A stretch of 64,000 nucleotides of DNA from Deltaproteobacteria bacterium (GTDB lineage: Bacteria > Desulfobacterota > Desulfuromonadia > Desulfuromonadales > Geopsychrobacteraceae). Made by a program: the position numbers and the translations under genes. This document shows positions 7,075 through 16,291 of the stretch, piece by piece. The notes below the pieces were generated by a model. It worked only from the letters and a program-made list of their open reading frames with translations. It ran no database searches and was not told where the DNA came from. The stretch covers positions 1-64,000 of the forward strand of contig JAJRRT010000029.1 of NCBI GenBank assembly GCA_024279255.1, read 5' to 3'. Every line of letters starts with the position of its first letter. Position 1 is the first letter of the stretch.

Positions 7075-9357
7075 TTATGCTTCAGCCACAGTTTCCTGTT
7101 TGGAAATTTTGCCTTCAATCGACTCGCGCAGGCCGCCGATGTCGAGAATCAAGCAGACCCCGCCATCACCTAAGATAGTGCAGCCCGATACCCCTGATAC
7201 GTTCCCGATGAAATCGGAAAGGCCTTTTATTACTGTTTGTTGCTGGCCAACGATTTCATCGACACAGAGGCAGAACCGATCATCCTGATGTTCCAGTACA
7301 ATCAGAATTCCATCAGCCAGCTCTGAAGAATCAGGTTTTTTTTCAAGAATTTCATGAAGTCTGATGATAGGGAAGAAGTCCTCCCGCACCCGTACAAGTT
7401 CATCACCTTCTGGGGTTCGCGTAATCTGTTCCTTTTCAGGACGGAAGGCTTCAAGGATCGACAGCGTTGGCAGGATCGCCATCGTCTCTCCAACCCGGAC
7501 CAGCATCCCGTCAATGATTGCGAGTGTCAGGGGGATGCGCAGGTCGATGCGTGAACCCTCCCCAGGAGTGCTGCTGACGTTGATTTTCCCCTTGATCTTT
7601 TCAAGGTTCTTCTTGACGACATCCATGCCGACGCCGCGGCCGGAGATGTCGGTAACTTGAGCCGCAGTCGAGAATCCTGGCATGAAGATCATGTTGTAGA
7701 TATCCTTGTCGGCCAGGTCAGAACCGTCGCCTTCGATCAGTCCTTTACTAATTGCTTTTTCGAGGATTTTTTCGCGATTCAGACCACGACCGTTATCCTT
7801 CACGGTGACCCAGACCTCACCCTCTTCATGGCGTGCTGAAAGTGTGACGGTCCCTTTCTCGTCTTTGCCAGCTGAGACTCTTTCATCGGGAGGTTCAAGA
7901 CCATGATCCAGACTGTTGCGCAGTAAATGAACGAGTGGATCTGTGATCGTTTCAATAACTGTCTTGTCGATTTCGGTCTCTTCGCCCAGCAGGACTAGAT
8001 CCACCTTTTTGCCAGCTTTGGCCGAAATGTCGTGGACCAGACGGATCATGCGTCTAAACAGGCCTGCAACAGGAATCATGCGGATGGTCATCGCCATCTC
8101 CTGAAGCTCACGCACGAGTTTTGACATGTGTTGTCCGGCCTTGGTGAAGTTCTCAAGTTCCAACCCTTTAAGGTCGGGATTGTTGATCAACATGTTTTCG
8201 GCTATCACCATTTCACCGATCAGGTTGATCAGATTATCGAGCTTGCCCAGGTCGACTCTGATATCCTGTTTTTTTGCGGTTGAGGAAGGTCTCGGCGCGG
8301 GTTGCTTCACTTGTTGTTTCTGCGCGATTTTCGCAGACTCTTGTTTTTTTAGTGCCGCGCTGACTTGGTCAACTGATGCTTTACCCTGGTCAATGAGGAT
8401 TTCTCCTACCGGCTTCTTTTGTGTTGCAACAGCGGCATCGACATGTTCGGCTTCGACACCTTCCTCAACCAGAATTTCACCAAGCATAGGCGGAAGCAGT
8501 TTCTGCAATTCAACAAGATGCTCATCAATGTCAGGGATGGCACTGTCGCGGCCTTCACTGAGCTCGGTGACGGCATTCTGCAGCAGATCGAGTGCTGCAA
8601 GCAGCGAGTCGGCCGGGTTGTCAACAGCCAGCGGACTGCCGGATTTGGCCCGATCAAGGACTGTTTCCATCTGATGGGCCAGCTTTTCCATACTGGCAAA
8701 GCCGAAGAAACCACAGTTCCCTTTGAAACTGTGCATATGACGGAATAGGTCGGCCAGAGCTTCAGGATTATCGCTCTTTTCACCCCAGGCGAGCAGGCCC
8801 TGTTCGGCGTTCTGTAGTAGCTCAAGTCCCTCGGCCACGAAGGTCTGACGCATCTCATCATTTATTTCAAGTTGTGGAAGTTCTGTCGCTGCGACGATTT
8901 CAGTCGTCTGATCGATGTCGGGAGCGGCGTTCGGCTCTTCGCCACCTCCTGTCGCCAGTTTAATTGCTTGATGAAGTTGTTCAGCCATTATATCGGCCGC
9001 GCTGAACATTTCTTCGTCTGTGTAGTTGTTTTCGACCATATCGAGTGCTTCTTTGGCAAAGTCGCAGGCCGAACAGAGTAGATTGACATGGTCCGGGACC
9101 AGTTCAATTTCATTATTGCGGATTAGGTCAAGCAGGTTTTCTGCTGCATGAGCCACCCTGGTCATGTGGTCGAACTCGAGGAATCCAGCGCTTCCTTTCA
9201 TCGAGTGGAAGAGGCGGAAGATGGCATTCATCGTTTCAGGGTCGCTGTCCTGACCCAGTTCAATGATCTGCGGCTCCAGTTGTTCGATCATGTCACGGCT
9301 TTCTGTGACAAATTCCTGAATTATTTCAATCTGATCGTCATCTATGTTCATTGGCAT
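7075..9357 (-). CDS. cheA: Chemotaxis histidine kinase CheA with two Hpt domains
   Basis: CheA autophosphorylates in response to receptors and passes phosphate to CheY and CheB. The 760-residue protein has two Hpt (P1) domains, His51 in FHSMKGSAGF and His209 in MHSFKGNCGFF, instead of the usual one. These are followed by two copies of a short motif (LGEILVEEG, VGEILIDQG), a dimerisation and histidine-kinase ATPase region (LLRNSLDHGLE, DNGRGL, DISGRGVGMDVV) and a C-terminal CheW-like domain ending in DIGGLRESIEGK. It is the first gene of the operon and is preceded by a plausible sigma70 promoter at 9433-9460. The motif pair resembles the MshEN/GspE N-terminal repeat, an inference from pattern only. 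Confidence 0.96.
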   Translation of the reverse strand: MPMNIDDDQIEIIQEFVTESRDMIEQLEPQIIELGQDSDPETMNAIFRLFHSMKGSAGFLEFDHMTRVAHAAENLLDLIRNNEIELVPDHVNLLCSACDFAKEALDMVENNYTDEEMFSAADIMAEQLHQAIKLATGGGEEPNAAPDIDQTTEIVAATELPQLEINDEMRQTFVAEGLELLQNAEQGLLAWGEKSDNPEALADLFRHMHSFKGNCGFFGFASMEKLAHQMETVLDRAKSGSPLAVDNPADSLLAALDLLQNAVTELSEGRDSAIPDIDEHLVELQKLLPPMLGEILVEEGVEAEHVDAAVATQKKPVGEILIDQGKASVDQVSAALKKQESAKIAQKQQVKQPAPRPSSTAKKQDIRVDLGKLDNLINLIGEMVIAENMLINNPDLKGLELENFTKAGQHMSKLVRELQEMAMTIRMIPVAGLFRRMIRLVHDISAKAGKKVDLVLLGEETEIDKTVIETITDPLVHLLRNSLDHGLEPPDERVSAGKDEKGTVTLSARHEEGEVWVTVKDNGRGLNREKILEKAISKGLIEGDGSDLADKDIYNMIFMPGFSTAAQVTDISGRGVGMDVVKKNLEKIKGKINVSSTPGEGSRIDLRIPLTLAIIDGMLVRVGETMAILPTLSILEAFRPEKEQITRTPEGDELVRVREDFFPIIRLHEILEKKPDSSELADGILIVLEHQDDRFCLCVDEIVGQQQTVIKGLSDFIGNVSGVSGCTILGDGGVCLILDIGGLRESIEGKISKQETVAEA

Positions 9358-9432
9358 GTTTACCGTTCCGCAATGACAGAGTTTTTCGTACCTTCAAATT
9401 CACAATAGTGAATGCTAATGAATGGGTTGTTA

Positions 9433-9460
9433 ATTATAGCGAGGATCAATTGCTTCGCAA
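9433..9460 (-). promoter_or_regulatory. Predicted sigma70 promoter of the che operon
   Basis: On the minus strand TTGCGA (9460-9455) and a perfect TATAAT (9438-9433) are separated by 16 bases, about 75 bases upstream of the cheA ATG. The surrounding region is AT-rich and carries no gene. The nearer -10 is consensus; the -35 matches four of six positions. The rest of the gap between cheA and the hemerythrin receptor (9461-9626) shows no convincing hairpin terminator. Confidence 0.55.
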
Positions 9461-9626
9461 GTAAAACCTAATAAAAATTTATTATTATTTGTTTTCTAAT
9501 AATCGCTGGTTTCAGACTGCATCGGTTTGGTTGTTGAGAGTTTCACCAAATTCAACTCTTTCGGTTTTGACAGATGAGCTGAACGCAGGCTGGAGAACTT
9601 AATATGCTTATCACCTGCCAATAAAC

Positions 9627-10556
9627 TTAACGCCTGATCATCGGTACATAGCCATCGATATCCTGCTTTTTGATATGACTGATCAGCCAGTCCTTCAAAA
9701 AGCTGAAAACTTCGGATACGGGCAAATGATCACCGTTCTTTATCTTGTTTGCAAAGTCATTGATTTTGGAAACAAAGGTCTGATGGATACGCTGATGTTC
9801 ACTGAGCCCCGGGTAACCGTTGCTGCGCATCAGCTCTTCCTCGAATGTAAAGTGGGTATTGGTGTAGTTGGTTAGCTCATCTACCACATGGTTGATTTCT
9901 GACTTGTTGTTTCCCTGGCGCATGGCGTTATACAACTTATTTATCAGATCAACCAGACGGAGGTGCTGCTGGTCGATATCAGGAATGTGAGTATCGAGAT
10001 CACTTGTCCAATTGATAAGGTTGCCGCCATTGTCATTGCCCGCCAGAACAAATCGTTGAAGCATTGACGCCAGTTGTCCGGATTGCTCCGCAAGTCCTTC
10101 ACTGGTGGCCGCACTCTCTTCGGCACTGGCTGTATTTTGCTGAATCACTTGATCGATCTGGGTCAGGCCCTGATTAACCTGTGTGATGCCCTGGGCTTGT
10201 TCGCTGCTGGCGGCAGCAATTTCACTGACCAGATCAGACACCTTGGTGATGCCTGAAACCACTTCTTCGAGCGCCTCGGCGGTTTTTTCTGCGACCTGGG
10301 TGCCATTGGTCGCTTTTTCGACAGAGCCTTCAATCAGCTCTGCCGTTTCTTCGGCAGCCTTGGCGCTACGTGCGGCCAGATTTCGCACTTCTTCGGCGAC
10401 CACCGCAAAGCCTTTACCATGTTGTCCGGCACGCGCCGCTTCAACCGCGGCGTTAAGTGCCAGCAGGTTGGTCTGGAAAGCAATTTCGTCGATGACCTTG
10501 ATGATCTTGCCAATATCCTGACCTGCTTCGTTGATCTCACTCATGGCGGTGACCAT
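9627..10556 (-). CDS. Chemoreceptor-hemerythrin, C-terminal fragment after an in-frame stop
   Basis: This 309-residue frame begins right after a TAA codon and continues the upstream receptor in the same frame. It contains the second half of the methyl-accepting signalling domain ([37 protein letters not shown]) and then a bacteriohemerythrin domain. Ligands of a di-iron O2-binding site are visible: [24 protein letters not shown] and a late [10 protein letters not shown]. This order matches the DcrH class of oxygen- or redox-sensing receptors, but with hemerythrin at the C-terminus beyond the signalling tip. The Met after the stop (MVTAMSE) has no good ribosome site, so this piece is probably not made on its own except as a readthrough product. 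Confidence 0.82.
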   Translation of the reverse strand: MVTAMSEINEAGQDIGKIIKVIDEIAFQTNLLALNAAVEAARAGQHGKGFAVVAEEVRNLAARSAKAAEETAELIEGSVEKATNGTQVAEKTAEALEEVVSGITKVSDLVSEIAAASSEQAQGITQVNQGLTQIDQVIQQNTASAEESAATSEGLAEQSGQLASMLQRFVLAGNDNGGNLINWTSDLDTHIPDIDQQHLRLVDLINKLYNAMRQGNNKSEINHVVDELTNYTNTHFTFEEELMRSNGYPGLSEHQRIHQTFVSKINDFANKIKNGDHLPVSEVFSFLKDWLISHIKKQDIDGYVPMIRR

Positions 10557-11918
10557 TTAAGCCATTCGAGTACTGCCTTCTTCGGCTGCCTGGCGCGCGT
10601 CATTGGCCAGACAGTTAGCCTGATTGGCGTTTTCCGCGCTGACATTTGTCTGACTCGAAATCTCGTTCATCGAGGCGCTGATTTCTTCGAGAGATGCGGC
10701 TGATTGGGCCGCACCTTGCGATAAGGTGGTGCTCGAATCGGCCACCTGGCAGGCACCGGAGTTGATTTGGGCGCCAGCATTCTGAAGTGCAGCCATAGTT
10801 TCATTCAGATCTGCGGCAACCTTGCTCAGTGCGCTACGCAGCAGGTCTCGATCATCGCGCGGATGAACCTCAAAGGTCAGGTCTCCTTGAGACAACAGTT
10901 GCAATGGCACAACAATTTCATTTTCGAGACTATTGGCAAAGCTGTTCATCGCTTTAGCCATCCGGCCGATTTCGTCATTGCTCTTCAGATCGAGGCGGCG
11001 GTTGATATGGCCCTGTTCCATCGACTCAAGCATCTCTGCCGTTTGTTTAAGGGGTTTTGACATACGGTTAGCGATGATAAAGCCAATGACCATCGCAATC
11101 ACCGCAGTCAGTAACAGACCGATAATCAGGATGCTCTGCATCTCTTTGAGGGCACTTAACAACTCGGTCGTGGCCGGGTCGACCACATTCCCCTCAAAAT
11201 GACCTTCGGCAGTACCAAGCAGTTCGGCCAGGGTTTCACCGGACTCGTTAAATATGTTGCGCGCTTCGATCAATTCGTTAGCCGAAGCGAACACCGTCAG
11301 GGCTTTCTGCTTGAAGGGAGGATAAACTCTAGACAGACTGGCAAACGCAGGATGGTTCTCTATTTGGGCTATGGCTTGGTCAAAGGCCTTTTTTTCATCT
11401 GGATCATTGGTGATGAGGATGTCGTTGAAGGCCATCACCCCTTCCCAGACGGTATTGGTCAGAGCTGTTTCACCTGAGGTCTCCAGCGTTTTCAGGAGCG
11501 GGGCAACAGCGCCATCAGCCTCTTCCATTTTGCTGGCTGGTACACCGTCCAGTCGAACGGGTTTGGCCAGTGCGGCGATGACGTGGTCGATTTGAGCAGT
11601 GATTTTAATACTGGAAGCGCTGTCGAGAGCCGAATCGGCAAACTGATTGCGCATCTTTGTCAAAGCCGTAGTCGATTCGGCGATAAATTTTTCTTGATCC
11701 ATATTTGCAGGAGGATGGAAAACCAGATGAGAGATTTCATCAAAGGTGATGCGTGTCTCCATCAGAAGGTCGGCTGTTGCCCAGTATTTATCGACAAAGG
11801 TGACAGTATCCCGTGAGACATCGCCAGTCTTGAGGATGACGACCAGTCCGAAGCAGATAATAATGCCGACCACAAACATAAAGCTGCCAATTAGTTTGGC
11901 TTTGATGGATGAAAGCAT
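10557..11918 (-). CDS. Chemoreceptor-hemerythrin, N-terminal fragment ending at an in-frame TAA
   Basis: About 453 residues from MLSSIKAKLIGSFM (AAGGAG six bases upstream): a transmembrane helix, a periplasmic helical sensor of about 220 residues, a second transmembrane helix (IIGLLLTAVIAMVIGFIIA), HAMP, and the first half of the signalling domain up to EEGSTRMA. Then TAA interrupts, and the next codon continues the domain without a shift ([12 protein letters not shown]). In the other receptors of this window the equivalent position reads [11 protein letters not shown] or [11 protein letters not shown], so one coding triplet was converted to a stop, for example CAA to TAA. Without readthrough the product would lack the CheW/CheA-binding tip and could not signal. 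Confidence 0.82.
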   Translation of the reverse strand: MLSSIKAKLIGSFMFVVGIIICFGLVVILKTGDVSRDTVTFVDKYWATADLLMETRITFDEISHLVFHPPANMDQEKFIAESTTALTKMRNQFADSALDSASSIKITAQIDHVIAALAKPVRLDGVPASKMEEADGAVAPLLKTLETSGETALTNTVWEGVMAFNDILITNDPDEKKAFDQAIAQIENHPAFASLSRVYPPFKQKALTVFASANELIEARNIFNESGETLAELLGTAEGHFEGNVVDPATTELLSALKEMQSILIIGLLLTAVIAMVIGFIIANRMSKPLKQTAEMLESMEQGHINRRLDLKSNDEIGRMAKAMNSFANSLENEIVVPLQLLSQGDLTFEVHPRDDRDLLRSALSKVAADLNETMAALQNAGAQINSGACQVADSSTTLSQGAAQSAASLEEISASMNEISSQTNVSAENANQANCLANDARQAAEEGSTRMA

Positions 11919-12236
11919 AAATGACTCCTTTTGTTTCGATCCTATCCTCTCAAAAATGTCTAAATGTCGACACATGAACTAATATTTGAAGTTGGGTTGT
12001 GGTTAATATAATTAGAAATAACACATTGATTTTTAACAATATCAGTACTCATGAAAAATACAAGCGTCTGAACAGCAAGTAAGTTATGAAGAGGAAGGTG
12101 TGCAAAATGGCATATGGTTACCCAGAGGGGCATAATGCTTGTTGCCAAGCTCTCTTCTGTAACAAGTAAGAATACTTATGTACATCGAGGGGTTTCTGTT
12201 ATAGTCCGCGGCAGTATCTGCCAACGGTGAAAGCAA
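11919..12236. other. Intergenic region between divergent receptor and pcnB genes
   Basis: This 318-base AT-rich gap must hold the promoters of the minus-strand receptor and the plus-strand pcnB gene. TATAGT at 12200-12205 could be a -10 for pcnB, but I see no good -35. No RNA gene, long repeat or clear operator was recognised. Confidence 0.4.
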
Positions 12237-13520
12237 ATGATGTCCGAGCCAAAAAAAAAATCTCCCAGTGGACGAAATCAGGTTTCAGAAATAATTTTGC
12301 CGCGTGCCGAGCACTGCATCTCACGTAAACAGATCGACGAGCATGCTCTAAAGGTCCTCTATCGACTGAATCGTCAGGGACATCTTGCTTATCTGGTCGG
12401 GGGGAGTGTTCGCGACCTGCTGCTTGGCCGGACGCCTAAGGATTTCGATGTCGGTACCGATGCGACTCCAAATCAGGTTAAGTCACTATTTAAAAATTGT
12501 TTTTTGGTCGGCCGGCGCTTCCGTTTGGCGCATATTCGGTTTCGCGGCAACTTGCTGGTTGAAGTCGCGACCTTCCGGCGCAACCCCAATCAGGAAGAAT
12601 TGCCTGAAAATGAAGATGATCATTTTCACTTTGTGCAGAATGTTTTCGGCAGTGAGCGGGAAGATGCCTACCGCCGTGATTTTACGATCAACGCCCTTTT
12701 CTATAATATCGATAACTTTTCGATCATTGATCATGTCGGCGGATTAAAAGATCTTGACGAGCGGATCTTGCGCATGATTGGCAATCCCTTAGTTCGTTTT
12801 GAAGAAGACCCCGTGCGGATGTTGCGGGCGTTGGAATTTTCTGCGCGCCTCGATTTTACAATCGATGATAAGATCATCTCTGCGATCGACCAGCGCCGGC
12901 ATCTGCTCTCGAGCGCTTCAAGTGCACGCTTGCGTGAGGAGATTATGGAACTGTTCCGCCACCAGGTGGCAGGGCAGGTCTGTGAAATGGCTCTACGTTA
13001 CGGTTTGCTCGATCAACTCTTTGCCGAAATCCCTTTTTTGCCGCAAACTTTTGATTTGTTGAACCTTATTGATCAACGCACCGCAGAGGGCAAGCCGATT
13101 CGCGAGAGTCTCGCCCTTGCTGCTCTGGTTCTTCCAGCTTTTTTCGAGCGCTGCCCGATTGAGCGCAGCCTGCATATCAATGACGCTCTGGCGGTAGCCG
13201 ACAAGTTGTTGCGTCCCCATTGTCTGCACTACAGTATTGCTCAGGGGATTCGATGCGAGGCGCGTGATCTGTTGCTCGGTTGTTTTCGTCTGGCGCGGGG
13301 ACGTGGATTGAAAGGGGAGGCCCGTTTTTTGCGGCACCCCTTTACACCCAAGATATTTGAATTTTTTGCCCTCTGGTGCCAGATCGATCATAGCTTGAAT
13401 GATATCTATGCCCTCTGGCAGGGCGCACTCGATCCAGAGTCGAAACAAGACACCGGGGAGCGTAAAAGCCCACGCCGCAGACGGCGTCGCCCGCGGCGTA
13501 AAGCGGCTATGCAGATATAG
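12237..13520 (+). CDS. pcnB: Poly(A) polymerase I (PcnB)
   Basis: Class II nucleotidyltransferase of 427 residues that adds 3' poly(A) tails to RNA and promotes decay. The head-domain signature GGSVRDLLLGRTPKDFDVGTDA with the catalytic DFD, the RRDFTINAL segment and the RNA-binding region VRMLRALEFSARL are typical of PcnB. The C-terminus ends in a highly basic tail (RKSPRRRRRRPRRKAAMQI), as in many poly(A) polymerases, probably for RNA binding. Distinguishing poly(A) polymerase from CCA-adding enzyme is not absolute, but the basic tail and the PcnB-type VGRRFRLAHIRF motif favour PcnB. miaA follows after 15 bases, suggesting an RNA-processing operon. Confidence 0.9.
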   Translation: MMSEPKKKSPSGRNQVSEIILPRAEHCISRKQIDEHALKVLYRLNRQGHLAYLVGGSVRDLLLGRTPKDFDVGTDATPNQVKSLFKNCFLVGRRFRLAHIRFRGNLLVEVATFRRNPNQEELPENEDDHFHFVQNVFGSEREDAYRRDFTINALFYNIDNFSIIDHVGGLKDLDERILRMIGNPLVRFEEDPVRMLRALEFSARLDFTIDDKIISAIDQRRHLLSSASSARLREEIMELFRHQVAGQVCEMALRYGLLDQLFAEIPFLPQTFDLLNLIDQRTAEGKPIRESLALAALVLPAFFERCPIERSLHINDALAVADKLLRPHCLHYSIAQGIRCEARDLLLGCFRLARGRGLKGEARFLRHPFTPKIFEFFALWCQIDHSLNDIYALWQGALDPESKQDTGERKSPRRRRRRPRRKAAMQI

Positions 13521-13535
13521 CCCGGACCTACCGAT

Positions 13536-14447
13536 ATGTACACTAATCATCAAAAATTCGATCTCATGGTGATTCTCGGCGCGACTGCTGGTGGTAAGAC
13601 GGCGCTGGCCGTGCAGGCTGCACAGCGATTGAACGCCGAAATTATCTCTGCTGATTCTCGTCAGGTTTATCGTGGTATGGACCTTGGCACCGGCAAGGAT
13701 CTGGTTGAATATGGTGATATCCCCTATCATCTGATCGATATTGCTGAACCCGGCACTGAATACAACGTCTTCACCTTTCAACGGGATTGTTTTGCGGCGA
13801 TAGAGGGGATCTCTGCGCGTGGAAAGTTACCACTTATCTGTGGTGGCACAGGAATGTATCTTGATTCAGTGCTGCGCGGGTACAGACTCATTGAAGTCCC
13901 TGAAAATACTCAATTAAGAGCAGAATTGGCCCTGCTGCCTGATGAGCAGTTGCAGGCCCGACTGACGGAGTTGAAACCTCTTCAGCATAACCGTACCGAC
14001 CTTGATGATCGAGATCGCCTGGTGCGAGCGCTGGAGATAGCGTTGGGGGAATTAACTTCTTCCGCGCCCCCTCTCCCTGAAATTAAACCGCTTGTTTTCG
14101 GCTTGCGCTGGCCGCGTAAAATCCTGCGTCAGAGGATTGCTCTCCGAATGCGGCAGCGCTTTGACGAAGGGATGATCGATGAAGTGCAGCGACTGCATGA
14201 TGACGGCGTACCTTGGGAGAGGTTGGAGTTCTACGGACTGGAATATCGTCTAATAGCTCAGCACCTGCAGGGCTTGTTGAATCATAATGATTTAAGCCAG
14301 AAACTACAGAGTGCTATCTGCCTGTTTGCCAAACGGCAGGAAAACTTTTTTCGCCGCATGCAGAAACAGGGAGTGGATATACATTGGCTTGATGGTCAAG
14401 GAGATGCGTTTGGTGAGATGTTCCAGATTCTTGACTCTTTGACCTGA
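13536..14447 (+). CDS. miaA: tRNA dimethylallyltransferase (MiaA)
   Basis: Transfers a dimethylallyl group to A37 of tRNAs reading UNN codons. The 303-residue protein has the P-loop ILGATAGGKTALA, the substrate-binding ADSRQVYRGMDLGTGK, and GGTGMYLDSVLRGY. C-terminal RKILRQRIALRMRQRFDEGMIDEV and YRLIAQHLQG complete the family pattern. Length is usual (about 300). It starts 15 bases after pcnB and may be cotranscribed with it. The first ATG gives a ten-residue extension before the core; a later Met (MVILGATAG) is a possible alternative start. Confidence 0.95.
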   Translation: MYTNHQKFDLMVILGATAGGKTALAVQAAQRLNAEIISADSRQVYRGMDLGTGKDLVEYGDIPYHLIDIAEPGTEYNVFTFQRDCFAAIEGISARGKLPLICGGTGMYLDSVLRGYRLIEVPENTQLRAELALLPDEQLQARLTELKPLQHNRTDLDDRDRLVRALEIALGELTSSAPPLPEIKPLVFGLRWPRKILRQRIALRMRQRFDEGMIDEVQRLHDDGVPWERLEFYGLEYRLIAQHLQGLLNHNDLSQKLQSAICLFAKRQENFFRRMQKQGVDIHWLDGQGDAFGEMFQILDSLT

Positions 14448-14506
14448 GTAGATGAGATTGGATCTATTGCATTCAATCTGACCTGTCGAACTTAGAGGTA
14501 GAGCCT

Positions 14507-15769
14507 TTGACTCAGAATCGCGCCGCTTCAATTGATAAATATCTTCGTACTCGCGCCATAACTTCGCCCTGGCAGCTTGCAGGCTGTCAGAGCCGCGAGT
14601 TTCTGGCCGCCATAATTATCCCTGCACTCGATGAAGCGGAATCGCTACCAAAGACTCTTCTTTCTCTAGAGAAAAACCCCTCTGAGCTCTTACGCCAAAC
14701 CCTGATCATCGTGGTTGTGAATAACCGCAGCTCGGTACCCCAAGAGCAGAAATATCAAAATCAACGAACCTTACTTTGGTTGCAGGAACGACCCTGTTCA
14801 GACTTGAACCTTGCCTGGGTTGATGCTGCGAGTGCAGGATTTACATTGCCAGAAAAAGATGGTGTCGGGTTGGCCCGTAAGATCGGCTTTGACCTGGCCC
14901 TTGATCGCCTGAACTGGGCCGATCGTCCCGTGCTTATATCTCTCGATGCAGACACTCTGGTTGATGGTAATTACCTGCGAGAAATTTTTAACCATTTTCA
15001 AGTCAATCGTTGTGCTGCGGTTTATATCCCTTTTCGTCATCAATCTGGTGATTCTCGGGCGCGTGAATCAGCAATACGCAATTATGAACTCTACTTGCGG
15101 AGTTATCAGTTTGGTCTGGACTGGGCAGGTTCCCCTTATGCCTTTATTAGCATCGGCAGTGCGTTAGCCTGTAGCGGACAAGCTTATGTCGCTGCAGGTG
15201 GAATGAAGCGGAAACAGGCAGGGGAAGATTTTTATTTTTTGCAGCAATTGGTGAAGACGGGTGATGTCTGCCAGTTAGTTGGGACTCTGGTAAGACCTGC
15301 CGCGCGATATTCCGACCGCGTTCCTTTTGGGACCGGCCGTTCAGTTGAAGCTGCGGTTGAACAGCATAAATGTCTTTATCATTTTATATCTTATTCCTCC
15401 TTTCAGCGGCTTAAACGCTGGCTGGAGGTGATCGAAGTCTCTCAGGCCATGGATGCCGACATCCTTATGGCAAAGGCGGAGAAGATCTCCCCTATTCTGA
15501 AGCGATTTCTCGTTGAGAGTGATTTCTGTTCCATTTGGCAAAAATTGCAAAAACAATCGGCCGACGCCCGATTTATGCCGGCCTGGCATAATTGGTTTGA
15601 TGGTTTGAAGACTCGCCAGTTGTTAACCGGCTTGGAGCGAGAGATGGCAGTCACAGAACCGCCATCTCTGGTCGCTGAGTTACTGGAAGCGGGTGGTTAT
15701 CCCGATGTGACTCGATGTTCTGAGCAGCTGGAGTTGCTTGAGAGACTCCAGGGCGTTTCAGCATCTTAG
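14507..15769 (+). CDS. Glycosyltransferase family 2-like protein
   Basis: A 420-residue cytosolic protein with a GT-A fold at its N-terminal half: IIIPALDEAESLPKTLLSL (nucleotide-sugar binding), the metal-binding DAD in VLISLDADTLVDGNYL, and GGMKRKQAGEDFYFLQQL, whose ED corresponds to the catalytic-base region. No transmembrane helix is seen. The remainder (about residues 290-420) is helical and unassigned. The predicted start is a TTG with AGAGGTAGAG upstream; no good ATG is nearby. It is 14 bases before the Nudix gene and about 60 after miaA. The acceptor is unknown; cell-envelope glycan or compatible-solute synthesis are both possible, and nothing nearby decides. Confidence 0.75.
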   Translation: MTQNRAASIDKYLRTRAITSPWQLAGCQSREFLAAIIIPALDEAESLPKTLLSLEKNPSELLRQTLIIVVVNNRSSVPQEQKYQNQRTLLWLQERPCSDLNLAWVDAASAGFTLPEKDGVGLARKIGFDLALDRLNWADRPVLISLDADTLVDGNYLREIFNHFQVNRCAAVYIPFRHQSGDSRARESAIRNYELYLRSYQFGLDWAGSPYAFISIGSALACSGQAYVAAGGMKRKQAGEDFYFLQQLVKTGDVCQLVGTLVRPAARYSDRVPFGTGRSVEAAVEQHKCLYHFISYSSFQRLKRWLEVIEVSQAMDADILMAKAEKISPILKRFLVESDFCSIWQKLQKQSADARFMPAWHNWFDGLKTRQLLTGLEREMAVTEPPSLVAELLEAGGYPDVTRCSEQLELLERLQGVSAS

Positions 15770-15783
15770 GAAAGGAGAGGTGG

Positions 15784-16236
15784 ATGGAGCGACCCTTACA
15801 TACTGTTGTTGTCAGCGTTGTTGTGCGTGATGCTGACAAGAAAGTGTTGATGATTAAACATCCCCTGCGTGGCTGGGAGTTGCCTCAGGGGCATGTTGAG
15901 TCTGGTGAAGATCTTTTCGAGGCTGTGAGTCGTGAAGTTTTGGAAGAATCAGGGTATGAGGTAGAGGTTGAGCGCCTGCTCGCGGTTTTTTCTAAAGTTG
16001 ACCCACTGCCAACTTCAGTTGTGTTTGGTTTTTGCGCATGTGTTACAGGCGGTGAAGCAACGACCAGTGAAGAGAGTCTCGAGGTTGGTTGGTTTGATGA
16101 AGTTCTTGCCCGTGACTTGGCCGAGCATCCGGTGAATCGGGAGCGGATCAAGCTGTTGTTGCAACAGGGAGCTGGGGTTGGATACTTCAGCTACCGGGTG
16201 TCGCCTTTTGGGATGTTTCGAGCTGAAGAGATTTAA
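15784..16236 (+). CDS. Nudix hydrolase
   Basis: A 150-residue hydrolase of nucleoside-diphosphate-linked substrates. The complete Nudix box G-x5-E-x7-REVLEESGY runs from residue 36 to 58 (GHVESGEDLFEAVS then REVLEESGY), giving the metal-binding EExxE arrangement. The protein is a single domain of normal length; a C-terminal YFSYRVSPFGMF tail is not diagnostic. An excellent AAGGAGAGG precedes the ATG. It closes the plus-strand run and is followed by a strong hairpin. The substrate cannot be named from sequence. Confidence 0.93.
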   Translation: MERPLHTVVVSVVVRDADKKVLMIKHPLRGWELPQGHVESGEDLFEAVSREVLEESGYEVEVERLLAVFSKVDPLPTSVVFGFCACVTGGEATTSEESLEVGWFDEVLARDLAEHPVNRERIKLLLQQGAGVGYFSYRVSPFGMFRAEEI

Positions 16237-16249
16237 GGAAGCTTCTAGG

Positions 16250-16288
16250 TTCCCGGCCCCCTGAAGAAATGGGGCCGGGAATGTCTAT
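16250..16288 (+). terminator. Rho-independent terminator after the Nudix gene
   Basis: A perfect stem TTCCCGGCCCC / GGGGCCGGGAA with a ten-base loop (16250-16281), followed on the plus strand by an interrupted T-rich tract ending in TTTTT. It lies between convergent genes, so it may also stop minus-strand transcripts of the receptor gene ending at 16292, though there is no T-run on that side. Confidence 0.8.
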
Positions 16289-16291
16289 TTT

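Noticed and set aside
12060-12180. Possible c-di-GMP (GEMM) riboswitch upstream of the hemerythrin receptor, suggested by a GGGTAACC-like stretch on the minus strand
   Set aside because: The conserved core and both stems of the GEMM motif could not be found.
12993-13781. A 262-codon open frame on the minus strand opposite pcnB and miaA
   Set aside because: It is antisense to two clearly conserved genes, has no recognisable domain and no ribosome site.
16250-16281. Hairpin as a bidirectional terminator
   Set aside because: Only the plus-strand side has a T-rich tract, so activity toward the receptor gene is not supported.
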